Below, one piece after another: positions 22,440 through 34,157 of a stretch of DNA of 64,000 nt; within the stretch, counting starts at the first letter, position 1; the number at the start of each line of letters is the position of its first letter. The DNA comes from Podaxis mareebaensis (lineage: Eukaryota; Basidiomycota; Agaricomycetes; Agaricales; Agaricaceae): assembly GCA_018524725.1 (NCBI GenBank), contig JAEUWP010000556.1, positions 1-64,000 of the forward strand, given 5' to 3'. Both the position numbers and the translations under genes were made by a program. The notes under the pieces were generated by a model. The model made no database searches. It saw only the letters and a list, made by a program, of their open reading frames with translations, and had not been told where the DNA came from.

Positions 22440-25400
22440 ATGCCACCTACACCTACCACACCCTCAACGTCTCTGACCCCGCCCTCATCGTCATCAGGAG
22501 AATCTTCATCATCGGCTACTCCTCGTGTGTCCTCCCCTCTCAACCCGGCAAATACACCAAATAAGGCACCACTTCCTCTCCCGGAGTTAGAGGATGACTT
22601 GGAGGGATTTCCTGACTCTCCGGGTCGTGTAAGGGGCATTGTCGCCTCGTCTCCTCGTAACAAACCCTTATCGGGTTCCGGGCCGTTGCTAAGAGTGACA
22701 TCGAGCCCTGCATCGACGGCTATACCGCTTCCAGATCATCAAGAGGGTCGGCTGTTTAGTTTTATGCACAGAACACGATCCAGGTCACCATCTGGGCGCA
22801 TCGACGATAATGTATGGCGAAAGAAAGTCAACGAAACGGAGACTCCACCTTCCGGCCAAGGGGTGGACGCTTCCCCATCTGCGTCCTGGTGGGGAGAGGG
22901 AGGCTCAAAGTCATGGCAGGATTTTCCGAGACGACGGAGGCATATGTCGCCAGAAGAAAAGGAAGCGTGGCTGCATACAAGAGAGGTGAGTTTTCTAGTC
23001 GCGCTACTGGTAGTCGTTGGACTTGGGGTGGTGGATGGATGATTGATCGGACCGTGATGTGACCAGAATTGGGTCAGCGTCCAACTTGTCGTGTTGAATT
23101 CGTCCCTTTTATTTCGGCTCTCTTCGCCTTTTTAACATGTCGTTCCCCTTAGCGCGTAGCTGTCGCCACCAAGTCCGTTCTCGGCACCACGTCAGATGTT
23201 GTTCATGAACTACTGCTCGTTGGGGCCGACTTCCTCGACTTTGCACCAATTCCCGGTCTCTCAGCCGCTGCGAAGACACTACTTCAAATCTGGGATGCTA
23301 TGGAATGTATTGACGTGAGTGGAAGTTCATTATTATTCTCTCGATTGATCCTCACTCTTGTGTAGATGAATTCGTCCGCTTGCCTGCGCCTTACGGAGCG
23401 ATGTGCAGAAACTCTCATTGCAGTTCATCAAGAAGTGCGCGAGGCGGGTGATTCGGTGACCCAGGAGCTTCGAGCCCCTATCAATAAATTGGAAGAGTGG
23501 GTGACCTTAACGAGTTTGTTGCCGCACTAAACTAATGCACCTCAGCGCTTTTGAAAACGTTCGTAAGGTTCTGCGTAAAGAAGCTACCAGGCCTTTTATC
23601 AAACGTTACCTGAAACGTGACGAGATCATGCGCGATATTGCTGGGTGTGATGCGGATATACGAGCGGCTCTCGATATGTTCAATGTACTTATTGCCCGCT
23701 TGACCTTCAAGATCAGAGTACTTATGGTTTCCCACAGCTTTCTGTCTCTATACGTATCCTTAAGCAGACCCAAGAATCAGAGAGAAAGCGACAGGCCGAG
23801 ACACAAGCAATCCTTTCAGCGATGCTTGCTCAAAAGCAGCAGGGTCCCGAAAACGCGCTAATGCTCACTGGTATTGACCAACCAGTCGCCAACTCTCCGC
23901 CCCAAAGTCCTCAACATATCCTGTCCAAGGTACGATGGCGATTGTGCATATGTGTTATGCAGGGTGATGTTAATGACTCCCTAGGCACCTGTGGCCCCGC
24001 TTGCGGATTCTACTCAGCTATCTGCAGAACAACTTCGCGCAGCTCTTGATTCTATTCAATCAGCGCAAAATGCTGCCGATTTTGTTCAAGACACTGAAGC
24101 CTTGCGTCAACTTATGCGCCTAGCTCTTCAAACCGCTAGTGATGTTGAAATGCTCGAGATCTTCCAGATCAAGCGTCAGGAGATGCCAGAAGCTATAAAG
24201 ACTCTCCAAAGAGCACTTGAACGTGTCATCGAGAAGGAGCGGGAGCCTGAAAGCCCGGTCATTGCTGCTCAGCCCGCATCCTTGTTACGGAGGCTCAGTA
24301 TGAAAGGGGGCGACAAGGCTGCTACAGGTCCGCAGCGTGTTTCGACTTTCGATAGTACGAGTAGCTCGAGTGGGAGCGTTGGGATAGGGAACAAGAGGGA
24401 TACCCTGGAAAGAGAGTTTTTGGAGAGCGGTATAGATGCGCTTCGAAGGATGAGCCGTGGTATCGAGACGAATTTGCCAAGTTGGACCATTACAAAGTAA
24501 GCTGATCGGCCCAATCTTGAGCGATGCTTGCTAATCGCCTGACTATTTTAGATTTGAGGTTGACCGTGATCAAAAGATAGGCATAGGCTTCTTTTCCGAT
24601 GTCTATAGAGGGACCTGGCGTGGCCGCACGGTGGCAATCAAGGTCCTTGCGGACACCACTCCGCGTGAGCTATTCAAGCGAGAGGTCACCATATGGAAAA
24701 CGCTCAAGCACCCCAACGTCTTGGAACTCTACGGTGCCAGTAGCACAGCGGGCGATCCACCTTGGTTCTTCGTCAGTCCATACGAGAAGAATGGTAGTCT
24801 TGTTGACTTCTTGAGAAAGACAAATGGTTGGAATAGGTCTTCCGGGTCCTCTTTTGGCTCGGGGAAAAGCCCGCATCACTCGAGCATAGGCTTGCCCCCT
24901 TTGGCTGGCATCACAAAAGTAGAGCGAACGGCAACCTTCCCTGTTTGGCCGGGAGTGAACCAGAACCAATTCACCCAGCCGAGGGTCAAATCCCCTATTA
25001 GGGATACTGAGTATCGAAGGAGCCGAGATCTGCATCGATTTATCTACGAGATTGCGAAAGGGATGGAATATTTGCATAGCCAGAATGTCCATCACGGCGA
25101 TCTCAAGGTGGGTATTATTCTTGTTATCTTCGTTCACAGCTCAACGAGGTTATCCTAGGCTGCAAATGTTCTCGTAGACGACAACCTCCGCTGTGTGATC
25201 TCTGATTTCGGTCAAAGTGAAATGAGGTCGGAAGCATTCAACATCAGCGGTGCTCCACCTCCCCGTTAGTAGTGTTTCCTGATATCTTTTCTGATAACCG
25301 CTGATTATCTTGTGTGAAGATGGCACTCTTCGCTGGCAAGCTCCCGAATTGATGCGAGGAACATCCCATCTGACCAAGGAGATGGACGTATACTCTTATG

Positions 25401-27163
25401 CCATCTGTTGCGTGGAGATTTTGAACTGGGGCAACGTGCCCTGGCCATATGCAGATGACGCAGCCATTCGCCGCCTCGTTTTAGGTATTTGTTCGCAATG
25501 GTTCAATTCTCTGAATCTTCTAATGTTCCCGCACCCTATCTAGATGGAAATGAGCGCCCGCCTCTACCTCTCGGGTCGAAATATGTGACACCTGCACTCC
25601 AGGACCTGGTGCGAGCCTGTTGGGACAAGGACCCTACACAGCGACCATCGTTTTCTCAGATCGTGCCCCGCGCGAAGAGCATCCGCAAGTCTGCAGGAGA
25701 GTTGTTCGATGATGTGAACTCGCCTCGGCTTGTCGAACTCCCCGAACCCGGGGATGAAGCTTACAGAAATCATTCGCCTGACATAAGGCCAGTTCAACTA
25801 CCTCCTGGAACAGAACCGCGTGAGTAGATCCCACCTAGAATCCTCCTTTGCTGGTTCACATCGCTCATACGGCTCTTCAAGCGAACTTCGATGCAAATAT
25901 CCCTCCTTCTGACCGAATGGCCCACAAGGAAACCTCTGTGCCGACTCCCGAGATCAAATTTCCTGAACCGTTCTTCTTCACTCCTACTCCCAGCAGACAG
26001 TCCTCGATGGTCGCATCAGCTTCCTCAGACGAATCTGGAGACAGCAACAAATTCCCCGCGCTCCCTTCTGACGGCTATAATTCCCCTCCGCCTGAGGACG
26101 ACACCATAGCCCAGATCAAGAACGAAAGAAGGTATCGGTTAATGCTCACACACGAACATCATCCTTCACGTGAGTTCGGCCTTTTTCTGTCGTTTATCCA
26201 CCTAAAACCCATTGCTCGTAGTCGTTCTTCCTTTATGGGATCCATCTCCTGTCGACCTGGGAGCCGTTGGCTATCTGTCTAAGCCCCGCGGCGCGTTCAT
26301 CACCCTGTTCAACGCATTTCACCCAAACAAGTCCCCACTGGAGGCTGTCCGTGCTATACCCTCCATCGCTGGATACGGCCGTGTGACAAATGGCAGTCAG
26401 CGAGTATCGAAAAGGAGCAACTTAATTGATACCATCATGGGTCTGCTAACTCCCAAGAACAAGCACGATGGTATTTTCCCGTAGGTCACATACTTTAAAT
26501 ACCCAAACGCTTAACTAACCGGTGGGTTTATTATGGTTCAGCCAAGCCGTGAGCCGTCGATACACGTTCCCACTTAAAGCCGGTCATAAGGCCGCGTTCC
26601 TATGTGTCGAGACGACGGAATACCGCTACATGATATCCGAAGCAGAAGGAAAACTCGATGCTCCCAAGCAATGGTTTAAGTCAAATGTCGATGCCATACT
26701 GAAGATCTACGGTGCTCAGCATCAGATCCAGCGGGAAGACCTCTTCCTTGGTGGGTGTTGTTTTTCTTCGGAATTTCTACAGGGTTGAAAGTATTAATTT
26801 GTTTTGCTTTACATAAATCAGTCGTTGGCACCCTTCGAGCACCAAAATATGCCCTCTTTGTCAGTCACAATCATCCCGAAGGGCATGTGAGTGTCAATGC
26901 TTCGTTTTCTCTGCCTTCCCTGCGTACTGATGGAATGTTGACAGGCGCATTTTAATGTATTCGCTTCTCCGAAAGCGGGTCAACCTTGGGGCATGTTCAC
27001 TACCGATTCGGAGTGGGAGGGGGCTGGACCTTCTGTAGATGCACCGGATGAGTCCTCTCGTCAATCAGCAAGCAAGGTTTCATCTCATGGGGGAGATTGG
27101 GATACTGTCCTGATTGCCCGGTTGCGGTTCAAGCCTGATAGTACTGAGCCTACAACGCTCTGA
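22440..27163 (+). CDS. MLKL-NTD-like helical domain plus TKL-type protein kinase plus conserved C-terminal domain
   Basis: Fifteen exons (22440-22985, 23153-23314, 23366-23496, 23546-23684, 23738-23929, 23985-24496, 24552-25107, 25159-25264, 25320-25484, 25544-25819, 25882-26169, 26222-26480, 26542-26750, 26822-26886, 26945-27163) close perfectly at 1274 residues. Residues 1-182 are disordered. About 183-350 are helical and match the MLKL-NTD-type bundle of Agaricomycete proteins (FAPIPGLSAAAKTLLQIWDA, CLRLTERCAETL, RPFIKRYLKRDEIMRDIAGC, ILKQTQESE). The kinase runs from about 562 to 900: GIGFFSDVYRG, VAIK with Lys591, HGDLKAANVL with Asp744, DFG at 762-764 and WQAPELM. All catalytic residues are present. 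A ~60-residue insert precedes YRRSRDLHRFIYEIAKG. The C-terminal 250 residues hold an uncharacterised fungal domain (LGAVGYLSKPRG, DAPKQWFKSNVDAILKIYG, KVSSHGGDWDTVLIARLRF). A cell-death or defence role is inferred from architecture alone. Confidence 0.92.
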
Positions 27164-29506
27164 ACTCATTTTCGCCAAATGTTGGTGATCTATTGTCTTT
27201 GATCTCAATTTCGGCCAATAATTGACACTCATGTGCATATATATACCTAAGTAAGCATATACCGTTGTTGTACACTAGGCAATGGGGCTGGACCTTATTA
27301 AGGAATAAATTTCTGATGCCATAATTTCGGTCGGAAGAAGTAATCTATATGCACCAACACCCGATATTAATGATGCTTCTGGAGGCCCGAAGGCTTGAAG
27401 CTTGAAGGATCGCTCATGGCATTGAGCCAAGGAGTCGTATCCCATGATCACTGCTTGTTTGAAATGAAGTAGTACCACGGGTTGTGTCAATTTCAGAGTT
27501 GGGCATCACAGGGATAAGAGGAGAGTAACCAAAGGGCGATACTCATGCGGGAGCTTTTCATGCAAACCATGCGATTAATCCCATCACAAACAACGTCATG
27601 GACATAGCATACATGTGTGCATGACGTTAACCAGATCATTTGTAATTTCACATGGTTGTATGTAACAATCAGCCGGAATGTCCTGATTTCAACATTGTGG
27701 CCGGTGACCCTCAAGGTTCTGGAAGCTTTTGGAGTCTCAGGGAGCCACTCATATTGAATGCATCTTGGGACACAATTCAGTGTCGCCACGGCAGGCCCCT
27801 AAGATATTCCTATTGTTTATGATCATTTATATTGAAGGCCGTAAAGAGGTTGAGGCTCTGCCAAAAGGGGATTGAGATAAAGCGACAAAGATAAGTGTTC
27901 AGTGGGGAAAGAACACGATACAAATACATATTGCCCGACAGTTTGTTGCAGCAGACCAGCATGTGTCCGTATCTTAACGATTGTACTGTCAGACAGATTG
28001 ATAAGGAGACATCTCATTGAAAGGACTGACTCCTTGCAAAAGATGATAAGACGGCAGAAGCAAAGAATGTATCTGGTGGGATTGGGCATGTTCTCTCGGT
28101 AACGTGAGAGAGGCTCTTATGGTCCTAATTATACACCTTGAATCTTCGATCTGCGCCTGTTAAATAGGCACTGTTCCTGAGTCACTCCAACTACTCTCCA
28201 GGAAATAACGGCTCTAGCATCTTCTCGAGCGGATCTGGACCGAATTTAGACGAAGAATCATGACAGAAGACGCGAGTATAGTGACTTTATGGGCTAGCGC
28301 GTCTAAAAGAATGGCGTCCGAGTGAACAGGAGTCACTATTACCCGTCTTCTTGTGGATAGAGATAGGATTTACTTTTAACAGAACCGGTGAGGTGATGAA
28401 CTTCTACGGAGACGGAAGGATTCATCTATGCGCTCGCTCATAGGATATTTTGGCGGTTATCTATTTTTACATCGCTATTTATATCGCGCTGGCATTTTAT
28501 TAGAAACTGCTCTCCCACGTCAGCACGAATATGCGCCTGAAAAAAAGACATATGGTTGAGATTGGTAGCGTTAAATGTGAGACAGTTGCTCAGAGACGGG
28601 GCTGTCTGTATTTTCGGGGAATTTACCCACGATGGAGTTGTTCGCCGCCACAGAATCTGTCTAGGTGGAGTTCGCTTCTCCAGAGGCTCCGAACTTGCCC
28701 AGAAACCGACTAAGTGTCGAGATTGCCTGTCATCCCCTAATCAGAATAAAATTCAGACGATATGCTGATAAAGTATCATTGTCTTTTATCTCTCTGAGGT
28801 CAGTCGCTGTCTGGAGATAAATCTAGTTGAGCAGTGAAAGTAAAATTAACTCTCCGACCGTACCTGTATGAACACATGGATCAATGACCATGTGCTCTGA
28901 CGACTCATGCCTGGAAAGCGAGTGCGGGCTAAGAAAGAAGAAGCCAAGAGTTTTCAGAATTCGTTCTTCTGCAGCCTCGATTACGGCCTTATGGTGTCTA
29001 CGTGGATGTATCATCTTCGTGTTACGAGCCTGGTACATTGATGAACACCGTGGGTCAGTGAGTGCTGAGGGAAAACCTCGGATGGCCGAAGTTCTTCCTA
29101 CCATGCTAGAGGAGGAGGGCACGAGAGACAATGCAATAAATTTCCAAACTGAAACGGCATCCTGGCTCGAGAGATGAGAGGCTACGTTCGTTGAAGCATG
29201 TTTTTGGCGAAATCAATCCCATGTCCTCATTTTGTCGGTTTAATCCACAACCTCGGTTTTGCGCTAGTTTCCGGTGTTTCGGCTGCTGAATAAGCGCTAC
29301 CGCCGGAAGCCTGGAAGTCAGCAGTCGAACGTGTCCGGACCGTCACTCATGGCTGCTGTCACTCAACACGCCAAACTCATTTCTTCTGGAAGACCTCCGC
29401 TTAAACAGACTTGGAAGTTCATGCATCTTACTGATGAAGTCACCGTAGCAGTCTTTCGTTCCGTCATCTCTCCGAGCCCTCGTGAGCATTGTTGTCACGC
29501 ACCACA
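27164..29506. other. Gene-free 2.3 kb
   Basis: Between the kinase and WOPR genes. Frames of up to ~107 codons occur but carry no domain, signal peptide or splice support. I see no RNA gene here. Confidence 0.55.
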
Positions 29507-29513
29507 TATAAAA
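29507..29513 (+). promoter_or_regulatory. TATA box of the WOPR gene
   Basis: TATAAAA lies 42 nt before the ATG at 29549, in the context CACATATAAAACT. Confidence 0.55.
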
Positions 29514-29548
29514 CTAGCTTTGTTGTTCTTCGAGTCTCCTGCACCAGG

Positions 29549-30704
29549 ATGTCGTTTGCGCCAGCTCTACTACGCTCTCAGAACCCGACATTTGTGACCC
29601 ACCCTGCCCTTCGTACGTTCTTCCTGCTTTTCTCCTCTGCATGACAGTTCACGCCTGCAAAGATATTAGAGATGCGCACGACGCTCACGTCGTGCTCGAG
29701 GCAGTGAGGCAAAATATCCTGCCGCTGATCAAGAGGCGCTTGCTGGCAAGCGAACGGGAACAACTTCAGAGTGGCCACGTATATGTCTGGGAAGAAGCTC
29801 AAGACGACGGAGGCCTCCTGCGTTGGACAGACGGTCGCAGATGGTCGCGATTCAGCGCTATAATCTCTCCATACGTCATTCTAATCTCCAAACCAGGTCG
29901 CAGAGTCGGATGAGGGGGGATTACCTGTTCTACGAAGAGAAGATTGAGACCACGCAGGAGGAAAGGGATGCAAAGGCTGCGCGACGGTAGGCTCTTTGGG
30001 TTGTCCATTCAGTTAGAAATTGAATACTGATGAACTGCTGGCACGCTTGATAGTGCGAGCCGAGCATCAGATCCTAATGCAGTTATTCCTCCGCCCATCA
30101 GGAGAAAAGACAGACCATCGAAGCCAAACGGGTTAACGAAACAAACATATTCGGTGACCGTCCACCTGCCAGGTACGAGTGAAATCAGGAAGTGGCACGT
30201 TGTCGCATACTTCTCGGTATGTGGGTATTTTAGAATCATAACGTGCCCTGACAACTCCAACAGGGATCCGATTATTCACGGTTGCCGGTGATCGAGCATT
30301 ACGACTATCTTCGGAATATTCGCGTGCCGAATGGCGTTTTCATTAGCAACAAGAACCTCTGTGGCAAGCCCGATCGACCTTCCTATGGGTCCGACGACAG
30401 CGAGATTTACGACGATGCGCCGCCCGCGCTGGTCTACGCACACCGACCAGCAATCCCAACCAATCTTCCGCCCATGCCATCATTGCCCTCAGGCCCCGTG
30501 CCTTATACCCTTCCTTCACCATACCCAGTTTCGAGGCTTCCATTGCCCCCAATTAACTCCTTGGATTCGCCCGCACAGGAACCAAGGAAGCCTATTTTAC
30601 CCGATCCGCGGAACAGCGTACAACAAAATGGTTCTGTTTCAGTCTATGCCCCTTTGTCATCTGAAGATCGCAAAGTGCTGGATAGTTTTCGCGTTGTACT
30701 ATAA
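29549..30704 (+). CDS. Gti1/Pac2 (WOPR-domain) transcription factor
   Basis: Exons 29549-29612, 29648-29843, 29897-29986, 30054-30216 and 30264-30704 close at 317 residues. WOPR proteins (Wor1, Ryp1, Gti1, Pac2) are fungal DNA-binding regulators of morphology, conjugation and virulence programmes. The first WOPR half is clear: KDIRDAHDAHVVLEAVRQN, LPLIKRRLLASER, GHVYVWEE and RWTDGRRWS, followed after an intron by QSRMRGDYLFYEE. The second half has GLTKQTYSVTVH and RKWHVVAYFS, ending SRLPVIEHYDYLRNIRVPNG. The tail is Pro-rich. Two introns are unusual: the first is only 35 nt, and the second uses GTCGCG as donor but is required to restore RRWSQSRMR. The start is the ATG giving MSFAPALLRSQNPTF, typical for the family. 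Confidence 0.92.
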
Positions 30705-31291
30705 TTCCAAACCCAATCTACCCCAGCAACCGCTGATTGTACTGTTAACCCATGGACATGACATACCATTAGAGCACTAGCCACTAGCAATACACGTTCC
30801 TATCTTGCATCCACGAAAGCCACGAGGTCCTTAGGCATGTAGTCCGCGGCGGGTTTAGCTGAGCCAATTGAGGGGGAAAGAAGCAATTAGAGTCACCGAG
30901 ACTTAAGTCCGTGAATTATGGAAAGACCCATTCGTGATGTTCGCATCCAGGGTGGTATTGTCCTCGTTTAGATAATGGGCTCTGGTAGCTGCCCAGAACC
31001 AACTGTAAGTACCAGCATCATGTTGTGAAAGAAATGTCCGATGATGCCCCGAGGTATGTGCCAACAAACCCTCAGGAAGTTGCAAGAAGGTGGCAGCTGA
31101 AGTAGATCCTGGTCTAGATCGGCGACTTTTATAGAGGCAATGACACAATTGCCAGAACTGTAGCAACAGCTCGTGCTGCGGATATGGTTCATGTCAACTT
31201 GGTCCCGAGCTGTGTGACTTGTGTCCTGTGTGTGACATGAGCATTTGTGATAACCCCAATCTGTACTCTTCAAATATCCATCAACCGCATA
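30705..31291. other. Intergenic, no gene seen
   Basis: About 590 bp between tandem plus-strand genes. Minus-strand frames at 30903-31435 look like shadows without family resemblance. It probably contains the WOPR terminator and the Misato promoter. Confidence 0.5.
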
Positions 31292-33420
31292 ATGAGAGAA
31301 ATACTCTACCTCCAAGCAGGAAACTATGCCAACTACGTTGGAACACATTTCTGGAACACGCAAGATGTATATCAAAGTACAAATTTGGATATGGAGGACC
31401 AAATAGACGACGAGATCTCCTTCACACAACGACACAACCCAGATGTATTATCCTCACTTGCTTGTTTCCATCGGCGAACTTCATTCATTGACATATAGCG
31501 TAGGGAACCAGTAACTTCTATCCGAGGGCTATCATATTCGACTGGAAAGGTGCGCAATTTATTCATCTACAAGTTGTGCAGTTCCTCATTTCCTCCAGAA
31601 AACTTTGGTACTTTGGCACAATCCAATGCACTCACGGGCATAGTCGAGACCCAATCTGAATCTTCCGATACAACCCTTCTTCCCTGGTATGTATTCCACG
31701 TGCCACTATCTGTATTTTTTAACGTAGTAACTTTTGTCAGGGATCAACCTATGGACGCATTCCGACAACCCCAAATCGCTAAAAGCAACTATCACACCCA
31801 CTTAGAGGAGAACTTATTAGATCATTCGCCAAAGGGAGAGCTTGTGCAGCCTGGAAATATCCGCTACTGGTCCGATTACAGTCATGTGTATTACCTCCCT
31901 CGCAGCATCCAACGCATGTCAAGTTTCCCTTCTTGCGAAGCCTTTGAAGGAAATTGGAAGCAAAGCCAAGACCAGTTTTGGCGATATAATGAGGTAAATA
32001 TGCCTCATGGACGGTTTCATTAAAGAAGATATTAACCTCGACGTGATCTAGGACAACGATCTGATGGACACGTCAGTTCGCTTGTTCCTTGAAGAGAGTG
32101 ATAGTATCCAGGTTCATGTTTCAGGTAATTTTATGAGGGCAACGTCTGACGAAATGATAGGGGGTGCAACTCATCAACGATGTCTCTACATTTGGAGGTT
32201 TTTCCGATGCTTTCCTTACACAACTAAGAGATGAATTCATGCAAGTCCCAACCCTTGCGTTCCCAATCTTGTCAACAGGTGCAATTCACGAGGTGGATAT
32301 TGACAATGTGCGTTCGCTCCACCACCTCTCTGCAACGGAAATATCCACCAATCGTGATAGAATCAAGGTACACGGCGGGTCATTAACGAGGCACTTTATT
32401 TGCGTGGCATGTTGGAACACGCGACCTTATCCATACCCATCAAATCACCTCAAAACTGGCCAGAGAAAGCATGGTTGGTATCCCATAATACCAAGGTGCG
32501 ATCACCTCGTACTTCTGATTGAATGAGAATCACCATATGGCATCATTCAGTCAACTTATTTTTCGTCAAGCATCATTTCAGCCCATGTGGAAAGCGCGAC
32601 TTTCTCCCTTCGGTTCGTATGTATATTGGATCTCTATTGGATGCTCGATTGACACTTACTTCGGCCGCCGCTCAGAACAAGGCATCCCCAGGGGACCATA
32701 GGTACTCTAGGGGCTCACCTTTCGACCGCCGGTGGTAATCCTCCCTTCGTCGAGATTAGTGGGGTAATACCGGTTGAGCAGAGTACAAACTTCGGTCATA
32801 GTCTGGTGAATTACACAACGTCAACTTTAGAACGAAGCCAGGCGTGTTTTCATCTCATATGGTCGCATCCTTCGAATCTGACTCAGTTTTGGCAGAAGTC
32901 CGTTTTGTATTCTGTCCGTGATATCATCCGAGGATTCGGATCCCTGGAGCGCCAGAAATACGAGAGTTGGATCGGCGAGACTGTCAGGCAGCTCAACCCA
33001 GAAACGTGAGAAGATTTCTAAAGACAAGGGCTCTTCTGAAAGCTTTCCTCCTGCAGAATACAAGCTTTCGGTTACCCTCTTACAAAACCTCTTCGAACAA
33101 CCTTACCAGAACATGGTATGTCCTCCGACCCTCGGATCTTCTTATTTCTCATGATTGCCTCGTACCCGACCCAAGCCTCAGATGTCGTAAATATACTTTC
33201 CCGACTATCTACGAGCAACGACCTGGCGCACATGTTCAAGAACTATGCTTCTTTCGTCGATGCTTCCATACGTCGTCGGACCGCTGGCATCACATCCATG
33301 GGCATCGACCTCGATGATATGCGGGAACTTGCTAATGATTTATGGACTATACATGATGGTTATCCCGCCGGTGGTGATGATTCCGATTCAGGAGATATAG
33401 GGGGAAGTGATGGCGAATAG
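31292..33420 (+). CDS. DML1: Misato/DML1 family tubulin-like protein
   Basis: Ten exons (31292-31444, 31504-31549, 31599-31686, 31741-31993, 32052-32111, 32161-32307, 32361-32495, 32551-32612, 32676-33005, 33057-33420) close at 545 residues. Misato/DML1 proteins have a divergent tubulin/FtsZ fold and are needed for mitochondrial distribution and inheritance. Diagnostic segments are the start MREILYLQAGNYANYVGTHF, NFYPRAIIFDWK, RYWSDYSHVYYLPRS, VRLFLEESDSIQGVQLINDV and INEALYLRGMLE, then PQGTIGTLGAHLSTAGGNPP, SSDPRIFLFLMIASYPTQAS and NYASFVDASIRRRTAGITS. The last intron (33006-33056) was recognised because it resolves an otherwise apparent frameshift after RQLNPET. The C-terminus is an Asp/Gly/Ser tail. 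The model is intact and looks functional. Confidence 0.93.
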
Positions 33421-34157
33421 TTGTTCTGGTCAATTTTGACTCGGGTTTCTCGTGCGTCTATTTGACCCCGGCATCAGGGCCGTGCCTCTGCCGGTACAAC
33501 CTGCTATGTACAAAAGACTTGGTCCATCTTCGGTTGAATCTAGCACTGCACGAAGAACCCCGCTTATGTCGCTTATCTTCTTACTGCAGCCGGTACGACA
33601 ATATCACGAGTGTTCGGATAAACGATCCACAGGATCCCCGTAGTCGACGGTCTTTGATAGCTGAGTGCCATGTGGCATACTCTCATATATAGCTTGTCCG
33701 ACACTAAACAACACTTGGAGTCAAATTTAGCGAGAGCACATACTGGTAACATTATGAATTCCCAGTCCTACCTATTGTGACCGATCTCCACTGAGCTCGT
33801 ATGACTTGTAACAAAAGCGTGACTTTGCGTCTTCCCATGAGGGAGACATCAAAGTGAGCCCAACCACTGTTGATGGTCTTGCATGGAAACATTCGAACCG
33901 GACCGGTGAACCCTGTATCAAACCCAGACTGATGCTGCACGGACAATAGAGTCAGAAGGCCAAGTGAAGATGTAAGCGTGGTTAGAGCAAAAATCCTCCC
34001 AGCGCATACAATTGCGTTCTGCAAGTCTCCGCCAATTTCCAGGTGTGAATTCCGCAGCTCTGTGATCGCTATCAACGCGTGAGGCGCTTAACTAACCTAG
34101 GGTCTCACAATCGCCACCACACCTAGGCTTACGCTTGTATCATACCATCTAGCGATC
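33421..34157. other. Intergenic, no gene seen
   Basis: About 740 bp between two plus-strand genes, with only short frames on both strands and no domain. The right part should contain the dioxygenase promoter; no clear TATA word was found. Confidence 0.55.

Noticed and set aside
25882..27163. C-terminal domain of the kinase gene as a separate gene
   Set aside because: Intron phases continue unbroken from the kinase, there is no promoter-like spacer, and no suitable start codon lies before the conserved block.
33006..33056. Apparent frameshift near the end of Misato/DML1
   Set aside because: A 51-nt intron with GTGAGA donor and CTGCAG acceptor restores the frame through to SSDPRIFLF, so no lesion is needed.
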